64,000 bases of DNA from Silene conica. Lineage: Eukaryota > Streptophyta > Magnoliopsida > Caryophyllales > Caryophyllaceae. Positions 36,601 through 48,046 of this stretch are shown piece after piece. The notes beneath the pieces are model-generated. The model saw only the letters and a list, made by a program, of their open reading frames with translations. It did not search any database and was not told where the DNA came from. Position 1 is the stretch's first letter, and each line of letters begins with the position of its first letter. The translations under genes and the position numbers were made by a program. The stretch covers positions 11,456,614 to 11,520,613 of the forward strand of contig CM055320.2 in the NCBI GenBank assembly GCA_029255685.2. Reading direction: 5' to 3'.

Positions 36601-37708
36601 AGACTGCAGCCACACGTGCTCCATTCCCGACACGCAGGTCCACCTCACCCTTGATTAGGGGTTCTTGGTTTCGGAGGCCCTGCACATGATTACATAGATG
36701 AGAACCACAACCAGTATCAAGTACCCAAGTTCCGCAACTTGCATGGTTAATCTCAATCATGTGAATAAAAGAAGAAGAAGACATACCAACAGGAGTAACA
36801 CGGCCTGCCTTAATGTCCTCGCGATACACGGGGCATGAGCGCCTCCAATGCCCAGTCTTGTGGCAATGGTGACATTCCATGCTTGTATCTTTGCTCTTTG
36901 TCTTGCCTTGTGAGTTACTCGACTCACCTGGCCCACTCTTAGCAAATCCTGGTTTCTTGAACCTGGGCCTACCTACCGCTAGGTCGCCCTGAGCTTTAGC
37001 CTTCCCTTTACCTTTTCCCTTACTTGAGATCATGAGAACATCCTGCTTTAGACTCCCACTCAACTTTAGATCCTTCTCAGTCTGTACGAGAAGTGAGTGG
37101 AGCTCATGGGGAGTCTTCTTCATGTCGTTCATGTAGTAGTTGGCCCTAAAGAGGGCGAACCCATCATGAAGCGAATGAAGCATGCGATCAACGATGATGT
37201 TCTCACTGATCTTGCAGTTTAGGGTCTCCAGTTTCTCGATATTCTCAATCATGTTGAGAATATGTGGGCTAACAGCTTGGCCCTTCTGGAGTTTCGCCTC
37301 AAAGAAGCGACAGGTATGCTCATAAGAAACGATTCTCGGAGCCTTGGAGAATTCGTTAGTGAGCGTGGTGAAAATCTTGTTTGCACCATGGGTTATGAAG
37401 CGTCTTTGCAAATTAGATTCCATTGCATAGATGAGTACGTTCTTTATCGCACCCGCTTCCATGACGAAGTCGCTATGAGCGCGAACATCGTTGGCTCTAG
37501 CTCCAGTTCCTGGGTGTGCCGGAATGGGCTCAGTTAAAAACTTAAGCTTTCCGTCAGCAATGGCAGCATTCCGTAGTGCTGCCTCCCAGTCAGAGAAGTT
37601 TGACCCATCATTCCTCAGTCTAGTTGACTGATTCATGGAGTCCATGAAGGCTTTTAGCCAGGATTCACGTGCTAGCTTGACACTTGGCATTGGGTCTTCA
37701 CCAGCCAT
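33677..37708 (-). CDS. Gag-pol polyprotein of copia E (1,343 aa)
   Basis: A single frame carries all expected domains in copia order: gag (about residues 1-230), CCHC knuckle CHHCHKTGHWRRSC (about 276), protease with LDTGCGSH (about 331), integrase with the HHCC zinc site (HCRMGH ... CESCLIGK, about 465-500) and catalytic block including RSDRGGEY (about 588), RT with YVDDILL (about 1018), and RNase H ending with TESEYYAASEAAKEA (about 1233) and DPLTKALP. Length is typical of plant copia polyproteins. The start MAGEDPMPS is shared with G. It looks whole. Confidence 0.95.
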   Translation of the reverse strand: MAGEDPMPSVKLARESWLKAFMDSMNQSTRLRNDGSNFSDWEAALRNAAIADGKLKFLTEPIPAHPGTGARANDVRAHSDFVMEAGAIKNVLIYAMESNLQRRFITHGANKIFTTLTNEFSKAPRIVSYEHTCRFFEAKLQKGQAVSPHILNMIENIEKLETLNCKISENIIVDRMLHSLHDGFALFRANYYMNDMKKTPHELHSLLVQTEKDLKLSGSLKQDVLMISSKGKGKGKAKAQGDLAVGRPRFKKPGFAKSGPGESSNSQGKTKSKDTSMECHHCHKTGHWRRSCPVYREDIKAGRVTPVGMSSSSFIHMIEINHASCGTWVLDTGCGSHLCNHVQGLRNQEPLIKGEVDLRVGNGARVAAVSKGTYVIQLPSGFELFLYNCYYVPSLSKNIISVSALDKLGFSFVIENNSCILSLHNMIYGKAVSINGIYVLDQTTEILHVNNKRLKVGDKDQTYLWHCRMGHINEKRVKQLIQNGAISPFDFESYGTCESCLIGKMTRISFKGVGMRAADLLGLIHTDVCGPMSINAREGYRYFITFTDDLSRYGYVYLMKHKSESFDKFKEYQNRVQNQLGRKIKALRSDRGGEYLSHEFDQHLKDCGIVLQLTPPGTPQLNGVSERRNRTLLDMVRSMMSHTVVPDSLWGYALLSAALILNRSPSKAVDKTPYELWKGTVPNLSFIRVWGCEAYVKWRHEDMLGPRSVKTYFIGYPKGTFGHYFYSPTEQRVFVAASATFLEKEFLENKSSNRTFELSEVQEPTTEQPLEETVPSTEAAVDIPEEPRRSGRVSIPPDRYIGMVEEHDTDDVLLLEGNEPTTYKGAITSSDSKLWLEAMQSEMDSMYENNVWDLVDLPAKVRPLQCKWLYKIKHAVEGQQDIHKARLVAKGFTQVLGLHYDEIFAPVVMLRSIRIILAIAAFHDYEIWQMDVKTAFLNGYLEEELYMVQPEGFIDPAHPKKVCKLKRSIYGLKQASRSWNHRFDQVIKENGFIRSVEEPCLYIKSSGSKIVFLVLYVDDILLIGNDIPLLSSVKAWLKNHFQMKDLGEAQRILGIRIYRDRSRRMLSLSQESYIEKILERFSMTNSKKGFLPMTPGLHLSKSQEAKSVEEKERMSRIPYASAIGSIMYAMICTRPDVAYALSMTSRFQAHPGEQHWMAVKNILKYLRRTKDWGLTFGGDSTLCATGYADASFQTDRDDSKSQSGFVFTLNGAAVSWKSSKQSVTADSTTESEYYAASEAAKEAIWMRQFLQGLSVVPSSNDPITVYCDNSGAIFQAKEHKSSSKARHVQRKAHLIRDYVEQKEIFIEKIATDDNIADPLTKALPRDKHEGHIHSMGIGCVPKL

Positions 37709-39059
37709 TTTAGTTTTACAGCAGTTTTAATGAACGTGTTCTACACTGAAAAGAAGATAAAACAAAACCATATAAGCAACTTATTGTTGTGATTTTAAGT
37801 CTATATTAAATTGAATTTAAACTCGTAGACTCATGCATTTATATAATTGATCTCCCTCAAGAATTATATAAACGATCCCAAGACTCAATTTCCGTATATT
37901 GATAAGCCCACAGTTTGGCTAATTCCAATCGTTGGAACTCTTGGTCGATAGATTTCCGTATATCCTATCTATTAGTCCATCTCAGTCACTGGAATATTAT
38001 CGAGTGACCATGATGTTGAGATAAAATAAATCATCTGTTCCCACTTACCCGACGTAGAAGGGGTCATATTATGCCTACCGACGAAGAAGGGATTCATGGG
38101 AGGCTGATTTATAAAGACTAGTCTCAATTTTTGGTTATACGAGGAAGACCCCATCAACTTTTATTTATTCATATTAAGTGAACTAATATCTAGCAAATGC
38201 GTGAATGAATTAAATAAAGTGATGGCTTTATAATGACATGTGACATCTGTATTGTCACAGAAAACTAACGCGAGACCTCTACATGAGTCAGTTTTCAGGC
38301 ATGATATAGGTGGTTTGGTTTTTAGGCGGAATATGATGCAAGCTATTATCGATGAAAGCATAAGGATAAATGCAATAAACGTAAATAAAAGTCCTAGTGT
38401 GGCCTATCCTACCAAAAAAAACATAAAACAACTTGGAATCCACTGTTGGACCCTAGAAGCTTGTCTTGATGTTCCATCTTGGTCCTTGCAGCGGGAGTGA
38501 GCATCCGGCCTCCGTCTTGTCTTTGGTCTTCACAAAATTACTAATTTAAATTACAAAAGTAGTCCTAGATACATTCTAATTTAAATACAAAAGTAATTAC
38601 ATGGCAAAAACCCAAAACGGAGATTCAAGATCTCAAAATTACAAGCAAGATCGTGTCCCATCATTACGGTGACACAATCTTCTAAGGCCACACTAAGTTA
38701 CAACCGTTTGCAAAAATTAAATACGTTATTGAAAGCATTCAAGGCATTCACAAGACGATAAATAAAATGCATCAACTAAAAACAATTTATACATGACATA
38801 ATACTGTTATTATGATTAATAAATTTATACCAAACCACCTTTTAAGATTAAAATTAAGTGACTATACCGTTTTAATCACCAATTTTAACAAACATATAAT
38901 CCATTATTTTAAACTGTTTTAAAACAATATGTATCAAACGAGGGTGAACCGTTTCACTAAATAATACACTATTTCCGTATATAGTATATTATTTTAAGCC
39001 ATGTGAAAATAAAACATGTTATTTTCGAAAATAAAAAAAAACGAGTCTGTTACAGGGGT

Positions 39060-39107
39060 GGTCTACCGACCGGAAAAACAGGTCTACCGACCACCTGTCG
39101 AAAAAGA

Positions 39108-39169
<62 letters not shown>

Positions 39170-39324
39170 AGAATGGTCGACCGACCCGAAAAAGAGGTCG
39201 ACCGACCACCTGACACGAAACCGAGTTTCTGAACACGATTTCTCACAAAAGAAACTGTTTTTAAAAAAAAACAGAAAACTCACACAGGGGCGGTCGACCG
39301 ACCGCTAAAACTGGTCGACCGACC
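39060..39324. repeat. Three paired dyad modules, leader of copia E
   Basis: Pairs 39060-39071/39081-39092 (GGTCTACCGACC variants), 39175-39186/39196-39207 and 39292-39303/39313-39324, all with 9-nt spacers. They lie 90-350 nt downstream of the primer site in the transcript sense. Confidence 0.95.
39112..39167. repeat. Poly(T) run of 56
   Basis: A homopolymer between the first and second dyad modules of the E leader. The exact length may be affected by sequencing or assembly. Confidence 0.95.
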
Positions 39325-39410
39325 GACGCAGCGGCAGAAACGAGATTTTTCAAAATCTTTTTTAAAAAAAACTTATGAAAAACACAAAAGTAAAATTTTC
39401 ATGGCCTAAG

Positions 39411-39422
39411 GCTCTGATACCA
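39411..39422 (-). promoter_or_regulatory. Primer binding site, tRNA-iMet (copia E)
   Basis: TGGTATCAGAGC on the minus strand, two bases from the LTR end at 39425. Confidence 0.95.
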
Positions 39423-39424
39423 CT

Positions 39425-40418
39425 TGTGGGGAATAAAGCATGTATTCACCCTAAACTTGCAGGATTATAATGAAAAATAAAGTTGTGTTTATAGTCATAA
39501 GATTAAAAGGATAAGAAAAAGAATTCAACCTTTGGTCCTTTGTGCTTAAGGCCTAAGAACAGGAATTAAAGTAAATTCCCTCCTATAACTTGCACCCAAG
39601 ACTTAGTTTGAGACGTGGCCGCGTGTGCTAGAAATCCTCTCCAATTGCCTTGCAATATAGGGAGAGCCCTTGAGGTTTTAGATGTGAGATCTGAGGTTTT
39701 GGGAGAAGAATGCTCTCAAACCCTAATTTTACCCTGAGATTCTTTTACAGTGCAACAAGAGTAGTTGATATAAGGAGAAGGACTCTCCTTATATACTACA
39801 TATGGCCGAATTGGAGATAGGGTAGGAGTGGGCTTTCCACTCTTACCTTATTCTAATTCGTGATTCGACCCAATTGCTTAAATATAATTCGCGGGTTTAT
39901 AATTATAAATCGTAACATGTTATCAGATATTAATACAGTCGATATATTAATAATGGTCTGACAAAATACGATATTGTATAATTGCCCAAATTAATATAAC
40001 TGTTTATATTAATACGCGAATACAATATTTAATTAAATATAACCGTTTATATTTAATTTACGAATTAATCATGTAATCCGTATTAGCTAAAATTATTTAA
40101 TCCGTATTAAATAATAATCTCAACATCTTATTGACTAATTTAATAGTCAATACCTCTGACTAACCGTTTAGTCATATCCGGCAAAATGTGACTGTATTTT
40201 CATACCTTCACATCTCTCAAACGTGTCCTATAGGTGTGACGTATAGGGACCAGTTGATCACCGCCATCCGTATGACAATAACGTCAAACTTATCTAGCAA
40301 GCCAACCGTTATTGATAAACGTGGATCAACTGGTAATAATACAGAAGTATGCCCTTGTGATCCTTAAAGAGATTTAATAAGTCATTGTACTTAATTGTCA
40401 AGGACACCAGCCCCAACA
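39425..40418 (-). repeat. 5' LTR of copia E (994 bp)
   Basis: Near-perfect partner of 31872-32865. Stem ACCAGTTGATC (40249-40259) with GATCAACTGGT (40324-40334). Confidence 0.95.
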
Positions 40419-40866
40419 GCGTGTCTATTTTATGATGTTTTACATCTATTTTTACACGCATTTTAGAGCTCATTTACGATGTTTTAGCCTTTATTTCCCA
40501 ACTTTTGTCTACTTTCGTATTTTTATGCTATTTTGCAGAATTATGTGGAAAAAGGGCGATTTTAAACCAAATCCGTCCTCAAGTGATTTTTATGGCTAAG
40601 GACACGAAAGAACAAGCCTAGCGCACATTTCAAGGCCTGAAGATAGCATAAGCAAAGGTGCATCTAGCAAAGAATCGATCCACGATATTGCAGCCTGTTT
40701 CAAACGGCTATATCTCGAGTTCTAGAGTTGATAATGGAGTGATACCAGTTGGAGGTGAAATCTTATCCTCTTAGATTTCCAACGCCGCAAGAATCGCTTG
40801 ATTACGATGAGTAACGAAGAAATGGCAGCTGTTTTAAGATCAACGCGCGCTGTAGTCCCGACAATA

Positions 40867-40983
40867 GGTCGACCGACCTACTATTTGGGTCGGCCGACCT
40901 ACTATTTGGGTCGGCCGACCTACTATTTGGGTCGGCCGACCTACTATTTGGGTCGGCCGACCTACTATTTGGGTCGGCCGACT
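40867..40983. repeat. Tandem dyad array (six dyads, 21-bp period)
   Basis: Six 12-bp dyads separated by five identical 9-nt spacers TACTATTTG. In the C LTR the same place holds one pair, so the D array is a local expansion with the 12 + 9 period kept exactly. Confidence 0.97.
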
Positions 40984-41031
40984 TTGCCTCTGCTTTGGAA
41001 AAGCCCATAAAATTCCTGAAGCCCGTAAACA

Positions 41032-41064
41032 GGTCGACCGACCCACTAATTAGGTCGACCGACC
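41032..41064. repeat. Paired dyad module, D 5' LTR
   Basis: Dyads 41032-41043/41053-41064 with a 9-nt spacer, at the position matching the second pair of the C LTR. Confidence 0.93.
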
Positions 41065-41582
41065 TCAGCGCAGACCCAGAAGTTTCCGCGAAGCCCATTA
41101 AAAGTGTTTAGGTCATTAGGAAACTCTTTATTTCCTCCTATTTAAGCAAAATTACGTGATTAGGGTTAATCATTCAGTTCTTAATCTAGAAATCTTCTAT
41201 CATCAAGTTCCTACTTCTAGTTTTCATCTTTAGTTTATAATCTTTCAATAATTCTTAAGTACTTTAGTTTGTTCATCAATAATCATTCAAGCATTCAATA
41301 AAGTTTGTTCCTTTCCATCTCAATTCCAATTTCCGGTAATTCTTCTTTTAATTTATGCTTCATTGTTATTGTTCTTATAATTACTTGTATTCGGTTAAGA
41401 TAGAACCCCGAGCTTTATTATTGATTGCATGTTTAGATTGATGTTCATCAGGAATTCCGTTTTTATTAATGTTATTGTTATTATTTCAATTTCCATGAGT
41501 AGCTAAATTCCATATGTTAGGATGTAGGGGATGAATATGCGTAGGTAGTATAGGTTCCGAGACCAACCTGTAGCAGGGCCGT

Positions 41583-41655
41583 GGTCGGTCGACCTACATA
41601 ATGGGTCGGTCGACCATGGCTGTGGTCGGCCGACTGGGCTAGCGGTCGGTCGACC
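41583..41655. repeat. Two paired dyad modules, D 5' LTR
   Basis: Pairs 41583-41594/41604-41615 (9-nt spacer) and 41624-41635/41644-41655. The latter has an 8-nt spacer, the only exception I found. Confidence 0.92.
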
Positions 41656-42255
41656 CACTCGCGTATGTATTCTGTTTCGTTTTAATTCGTAAACTATAAT
41701 AACCTACAATGAGACTGAAAGGAGACTTGTAGGATGTTAGTAATGACCTACCCAAGATTGAGAGATACGAGAAGGGCATTGGTTTACACCTTAAGACGGC
41801 TAGGTTACCCAAGACTGAAAGGTATGTGACCTAGAATTTAGGAATCACCCTTATTGTTGACACCCAATAATTGTGAGACCTAGGAACTAATAGCATAGGC
41901 CGAAAGGAGCTATTAGGTACCATAGACCGAAAGGATATGTTACACCCCTTACGCGACTGCAATACATTTTGACCTTAGGATTTATATTATCTTAGCTATT
42001 TATTACCCAAACATCCTAGCATCTCTTTTAATATAGTTTTAATCTCATCTTTATTTTCTTGTCTTATTTTTAATCCTTGCTTTAGACTTAGTAATCAACA
42101 AATAAAACCCCTAAAAATTGTTACCTTAAACATTAACATCAAGCAATAAACATTCCCCACCTCCTTGTGGTTCGACCCTGACTTTCACTATCTATAGTTT
42201 AAGTTTAGGAATTATAAATTTATCTTTGGTACCCTCAACGACGGGCATCAAATTT

Positions 42256-42273
42256 TGGCGCCGTTGCCGGGGA
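42256..42273 (+). promoter_or_regulatory. Primer binding site, tRNA-Asp (Athila D)
   Basis: TGGCGCCGTTGCCGGGGA, five bases after the LTR end, matches plant tRNA-Asp exactly as far as I recall its 3' end. Confidence 0.9.
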
Positions 42274-42431
42274 GACGGTATAATTTTGTTTGTTAGTTTT
42301 TAATTTATTTTTCATGTCTTAAGGAACTTAGGTTCCTTAAGACCGTTACTTACCTTTTCCTCTAGTGTTGTTTTCTGCATAGTAGAAGACAGGTTTTTGA
42401 TAGGAAGGCTTGAGTACTCTCTTGTTTAGAT

Positions 42432-44440
42432 ATGGAGTCTATTTATGACCACCTACAGCCAAAGGTTCAAGATTTACCAAAAGTATTCACCTTGCCTACT
42501 CCCACCACTGGTTCCTTTGAACTCCACCCGAATCACATCATTCTGGTGGAACGGAGTCAATTTTCTGGTCTACCCAACGAGGATCCGTTGAAGCATGTTA
42601 CGACATTCACGGATTATTGTTGTTCCATACGCATACCTGGCGGGGTGACTCGGGATGAGGTGCTGGCAATGATGTTCCTTTATTCATTAAAAGATGTCGC
42701 GCGAGATTGGTACCGTTACCTTGATAGGGCAGCTGAGGAGGTTACAGATTGGACTTCCTTGGCATTGGCTTTTTATAGAAAATACTTTCCTCTTGCAAAG
42801 GCCAATGACTTGAGAAGCCAAATCACTAACTTTCAACAAGGGCCAGATGAAGGATTTTGTGAAGCATGGAATCGGTTCAAGGTTTTGGTCCGTTCTATCC
42901 CTCACCATAACTTTCAACAATGGTACTTATGTAACCAATTTTACAACGCCCTTTACGATGACTATAAGGTGATTCTTGATGCGGCCGCCAATGGGAGATT
43001 CCAGAACAACACCAACCATATGCAGGGTTGGAAAACCATTGAAGACATGGCGGTGCATAGGGCTGAATGTGGAGATGAATAGAGTGTTGGCTCTTGAGAC
43101 AACCGTTGAAGCCCGTTTTGAAAAGCTTGAGGCAACCCAGCTGAAGCTTGAAAGTGCGAACCTAGTTACTACGGTTGACAACACGGGTGAGATTGTGGAA
43201 TTGAGAGAGCTTGTTCATGCTCTAACAAAACAGGTTTTGGAGATGGGAAAGGCTCAAGTGGCTTCTATGAAGACTTTTGGAGAACAATTGATAAACATAG
43301 CCAACCAAACAACTAGCTCTCCAGCTAGTTGTGAAGGACCCATGGAGACGCTGAATGCTATAAATCTTAGGAGTGGTCGTGCTTATGAAGGACCAGCCCC
43401 AAAGGATAATTCTGCTGAAGTTCAAAACGAAGAAATTGATCCCGTGAACAGGTCAGGAGGTCGACCGACCCCTACTGTAGGTCGACCGACCTCGATTCCT
43501 GACGTGAGATCAGTTTCTGGAAAACAAAAAGATTCCGATGATACAGCGTCTGGTCGACCGACCCCTATACCAGGTCGACCGACCAGTATTCCTGAGCAGA
43601 ACGCAGTTTTAACTCCCGAATCGTTGGGTCCCTCCCTCATTCAAGGCCTCACTGAGATATTACAGCTGAAAAAGCCAAAGGTTGCTGATCCTATGGCTAA
43701 TGTCACCGTTCCATATCCCGAAAGATTAAAAAATTCAAAAGAGGATCGGAAATTCGGTAAGTTTTTGGAGATGGTGAAGAATCTTGAGGTAACCATCCCT
43801 TTCACTGATTTAATTACCCAGGTTCCCTCTTATGCTAAATTCATGAAAGATATTTTGAGTCGTAAGAGGAATTTTCAGGACGACGGTGCTGTTGCTTTTG
43901 TGGAGGAATGTTATGTTCTTTCACAAAATAATATAGCACCCAAGTTAAAGGACCCAGGTAGTTTTTCTATCCCTTGTACCATAGGTAATCATATTATAGG
44001 GAAAGCCCTTTGTGATCTAGGGGCTAGTGTCAGTGTTATGCCTTATTCTGTTTGTGAAAGACTTAGTTTAGGTAGACTTAGTTTAGGTAGACTTAAAGTC
44101 ACCAATATTACCCTACAGATGGCTGATAGATCAACCCAAAGACCATTAGGGGTCTTAGAGGATGTCCCAGTTAAAGTGGGAAAGTTCTTTATTCCTGTTG
44201 ATTTCGTTGTTTTAGACATTGCTGAGGATAGTTAAATACCTATCATTTTAGGTAGACCTTTTTTACATACAACTGGGGCTGTAATAGATGTCAAACGCGG
44301 GATCATTACTTTAGAGGTTGGAGATGACATTATCGAGTTTAGTCTTGCCCATAAGGCAACTACTCTTACTGATGATACTTGTTGCTCCATTGATATTATA
44401 GACAGGAATATAATGTTATCCTTAATTGAAGGGAATCCTT
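42432..44440 (+). pseudogene. Gag and protease region of Athila D (broken)
   Basis: The gag domain shares landmarks with C (DWYRYLDRAAEEVTDW, AFYRKYF, CNQFYNALYDD). The middle section carries four GRPT tetrapeptides encoded by two dyad modules. The protease follows, with CDLGASVSVMP near 44008-44042 and the VDFVVLDI segment. The region is broken in a few places and is a fossil. Confidence 0.85.
43459..43584. repeat. Two paired dyad modules inside gag of D
   Basis: Pairs 43459-43470/43480-43491 and 43552-43563/43573-43584, 9-nt spacers, both read as GRPT-xxx-GRPT. Spacer residues differ from those in C. Confidence 0.95.
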
Positions 44441-47400
44441 GACCAAGGATCCCTTAAACGATTTAACAGTTTTGGATAAGTGTCCAGGTAATCCAGTTGA
44501 GGATGCTGAAGAGCTGGAGGTGATAGAAGCAGAAATAGAGGAGTATGAGTTTACTGAAGAAGAGAATGAGAAGCTCATAAGCTTGGCCAATGCAAATCTG
44601 GTAAACATGTGTTATTCCATTAGTACTGATTCTGTTCAGGCCGTTGAGGTAAAGGTACCAGAGCGTAAGCCACTTCCTCCTAATCTTAAGTATGTTTTCT
44701 TAGATGATACTGAACAGTACCCTGCAATTGTTAGTTCTAAACTTGATCCTAACCAACTTTCTGCCTTAATGACTGTTCTCAAAAAGAATAGGAAAGCTTT
44801 AGGGTATTCTTTGGATGATATTAAGGGCATAAGTCCTGATGTTTGCATGCACAGAATAGAGTTAGAGGAAGGGCATAAGCCTTATAGACAGGGACAACGT
44901 AAGTTGAATCCTAAGATGCAGGAGGTGGTTATGGCTGAGGTAATGAAACTTCTTGATGCAGGTATTATCTATTCAGTTGGCAACTCCAAGTGGGTCAGCC
45001 CAGTTCAGGTGGTGCCTAAGAAAGGAGGAACCACAGTGGTTAAAAATGAAAAAAATGAATTAATACCCACTAGAGTTGTGACTGGGTGGCGGATGTGCAT
45101 TGATTATAGACAGTTAAATGCCGCCACCAAGAAAGACCATTTCCCCCTTCCTTTTGTTGACCAAATGACTGAAAGACTTGCTTCTAATAAATTCTTCTGT
45201 TTTCTAGATGGTTATTCAGGTTTTTTCCAGATTCCCATCCATCCTGATGATCAGAGTAAGACTACTTTTACATGTCCACAGGGTGTTTTTGCATATCGCA
45301 TGCAGGATGCCTTTTGGGTTATGCAATGCTCCTGCTACCTTTCAAAGGTGTATGATGGGTATCTTTTCTGACTTTATAGAAAACATTATGGAGGTATTTA
45401 TGGATGATTTCTATGGTTATGGTAATGCTTTTGATCAATGCTTAGCTAATCTTGATAAAGTCTTGCAGCGATGTATTGATGTAAACCTTGTCTTAAACTA
45501 GGAAAAGTGTCAGTTTATGGTTACTGAAGGGGTAGTGTTAGGGCATCTAATTTCTGATAAAGGTATACATGTAGATAAAGCAAAAGTGCAGGTGATTGAG
45601 CAATTACCCCCTCCTGTTAATGTTAAGGGGGTGAGAAGTTTCTTAGGACACGCAGGTTTTTACAGGCGTTTCATTAAGGACTTTTCTAAGATTGCTAAAC
45701 CACTTACACAGTGCTCCTTAAAGATGTTGTCTTTGATTTTACTGATGAGTGCCTTTCAGCTTTTAACAGGTTGAAGGAAGCTTTGATCTCAGCACCAATC
45801 ATTCAGCCACCAGATTGGGATCTCCCCTTTGAGATCATGTGCGATGCTAGTGACTACGCTGTAGGTGCTGTGCTAGGTCAAAGGAAGAACAGGGATCTTA
45901 ATGCTATATACTATGCGAGCCGCACCCTAGATGAGACTCAAGTCAACTATTTCACTACTGAGAAGGAGATGCTAGCTGTGATCTTTGCCTTTGAAAAATT
46001 CAGGTCCTATTTAGTAGGTAATAAGGTAATTGTTTACACTGACCATGCAGCTTTGAAAGGTCTTTTCCAGAAGAAAGATTCAAAGCCAAGGTTTTTAAGG
46101 TGGATACTCCTTCTCCAAGAGTTTGACATTGAGATTAGAGACAAGAAAGGCGCGGAAAACATGGTAGCTGACCATCTATCTCGCCTTCAGCTGACTGATG
46201 GGGAAAATTCTTTACCTATTGATGATTCATTTCCTGATGAGAGTTTATTTATTATTAATAGTTCAGGTTCTTATCCCCCTCCTTGGTATGCTGATTTTGC
46301 TAACTTTGCTGTCACAGGTAAAATCCCTCCTGAGTTGTCGTGGCAACAAAAGAAGAGATTTATGTTTGATGCAAAACAGTATTTTTGGGATGACCCCTAT
46401 GTTTTCAAGGAATGCGGAGATGGACTCATTCGGAGATGCGTCCCCCAATGGGAGGTGAAGGACATTCTGGAAGCATGTCACTCTTCTGCATATGGTGGTC
46501 ACCACGGTCCATCTAGGACCGTGGCCAAGGTATTACAGTCTGGATTTTATTGGTCTACTTTGCATGCTGACTGTAGGAATTTTGTAGGTAGCTGTGATGC
46601 CTGTCAAAGAACTGGGAATGTCTCAAAAAGACATGAGATGCCGCAGGTTGGTATTTTAGAGGTAGAGATTTTTGATGTCTGGGGCATTGATTATCAAGGA
46701 CCTTTTCCCAGTAGTCAGGGTAACAGGTATATCCTTGTAGCTGTTGATTACGTGTCTAAGTGGATAGAAGCTATTGCTACTCCCCATTGTGATGCAAAGG
46801 CTGTTATTAAGATGTTTAAAAAAATCATATTTCCTCGTTTTGGTGTCCCTAGAGTTGTCATAAGTGATGGAGGTATGCATTTTAAGGAGAAACGCCTAGG
46901 TGACTTGTTAAATAAATTCGGTGTCCAACATCGTAGGGGTTTAGCTTATCACCCTCAGACTAGTGGTCAAGTTGAGATCTATAATAGGGAACTCAAGGAG
47001 ACCCTAGCCAAAGTTGTTTCTAAATCTAAGAAAGATTGGAGTCTAAAACTTGATGATGTTTTATGGGCCTATAGAACTGCGTTCAAAACCCCAATAGGAA
47101 TGTCACCATTCTGGTTAATTTATGGTAAGACTTGTCATTTACCAGTAGAGGTAGAACGTAAGTCTTGGTGGGCTATATGTGATCTTAATTTAGACCCTAA
47201 TCTTTCCCGTGAGAAACGTTTGTTGCAGCTCAATGAGTTAGAAGAATTCAGGTTGTTAGCCTATGATAATGCCAGGATTTACAAAGAGAAAACAAAGCGC
47301 TGGCACGACAAAAGAATCACCAGGCGTGATTTTCAGGTAGGTGATAGGGTGTTGCTTTTTAATGCTCGTATTCGTCTTTTTCCTGGTAAGCTGAAATCCA

Positions 47401-47579
47401 GGTGGAGCGGACCTTACACCATCACAGTTGTCTCAAAATTCGGGTCAATAGAGTTAGAAACCTCATCCGGTGAGAGGTTCAAAGTTAATGGCCAGTATGT
47501 GAAGCACTTCCGCGGAGAGAACGAATTTATTGGTAAGGTTGAAGTTTCTTACTTTGACCCTTTTTCGGATGCTTCTTGA
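44440..47579 (+). pseudogene. RT, RNase H and integrase region of Athila D
   Basis: Domains in order: reverse transcriptase (WRMCIDYRQLNAAT near 45090, MPFGLCNAPATFQR, active site FMDDF near 45400), RNase H ([17 protein letters not shown] near 45830, YTDHAALK near 46040) and integrase (zinc site around HHGPSRT ... CDACQRT near 46500-46610; catalytic landmarks [14 protein letters not shown] and YHPQTSGQ). RNase H and integrase lie in one long frame; the RT part is broken. The domain order RT-RNase H-integrase is the Ty3/gypsy one. Confidence 0.9.
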
Positions 47580-48046
47580 TAGGTAAAAGGGTCGTGCGGG
47601 ACCTCTTAAACTAGCGCTAAACGGGAGGCAACCCGTGTTCTAGCTTAATTTTACGTTTTTTTCGTAATTTCTGTTTTAGTCCTTGATGGGATTTTGAGAT
47701 TCTGCAGGAAAATAAAAGGAATCGTCAGGACAGAGGTCTACCGACCCAATTACTAGGTCGATCGACCTCCTGCCAACATTAAATAAATTCTGACAGCATT
47801 AACTGAAATCTGACAGAGCAGGTATGCAGGACAGAGGTCGACCGACCCATATATTAGGTCGACCGACCTCGGGTTTTTTTTTCGGTTTTTTTCTTTGAGT
47901 TAGAGTCTTCAACCCTTTTATGTTTGAAAACACAATTATTGCTCACAATTTCTGAACACCTGTCTCTCTTAAAAAAAACCCTAACGACCCACCTTCTTCA
48001 TCCTTCACTCATTTTCCTTGCTTTCTTTCATCTTTCTCCATCCAAG
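47580..48046 (+). other. Post-pol segment of D with two dyad modules
   Basis: Noncoding sequence after integrase. It begins with the Athila-like CGGGAGGCAACCCG stretch and contains two paired dyad modules. It ends at a plausible splice donor. Confidence 0.7.
47735..47868. repeat. Two paired dyad modules after pol of D
   Basis: Pairs 47735-47746/47756-47767 and 47836-47847/47857-47868, both 9-nt spacers. Confidence 0.95.

Larger units (their letters stand above)
37709..39410 (-). other. 5' leader of copia E
   Basis: A 1.7-kb noncoding leader collinear with the leader of G once the Helitron in G is set aside. It holds three paired dyad modules near the primer site and a long poly(A) run (poly(T) on the plus strand). 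Confidence 0.85.
31872..40418 (-). mobile_element. Copia element E, looks whole
   Basis: An 8,547-bp Ty1/copia element on the minus strand with target duplication GCGTG (31867-31871, 40419-40423). Both LTRs are 994 bp; comparing them by eye I noticed one difference. Order on the minus strand: 5' LTR 40418-39425, tRNA-iMet primer site, 1.7-kb leader with three paired dyad modules, one uninterrupted gag-pol frame, 3' noncoding, purine tract, 3' LTR. It is the youngest large element in the window. G is an older relative. Confidence 0.95.
40419..42250 (+). repeat. 5' LTR of Athila D, main piece
   Basis: The LTR starts TGATGCGTG at 31863, is split by E, and resumes here to GACGGGCATCA. It is homologous to the C LTRs over most of its length and differs from the 3' LTR of D. 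It holds a TATA-like TATTTAA (41139-41145), an expanded dyad array and three further modules. Confidence 0.9.

Noticed and set aside
39003-39308. Frames with long phenylalanine or lysine runs
   Set aside because: They are produced by the 56-base poly(T) run in the leader of copia E.
40798-41010. A frame encoding a repeated GRPTYYL peptide
   Set aside because: It is a by-product of the 21-bp dyad array in an LTR; no start context or gene surroundings support it.
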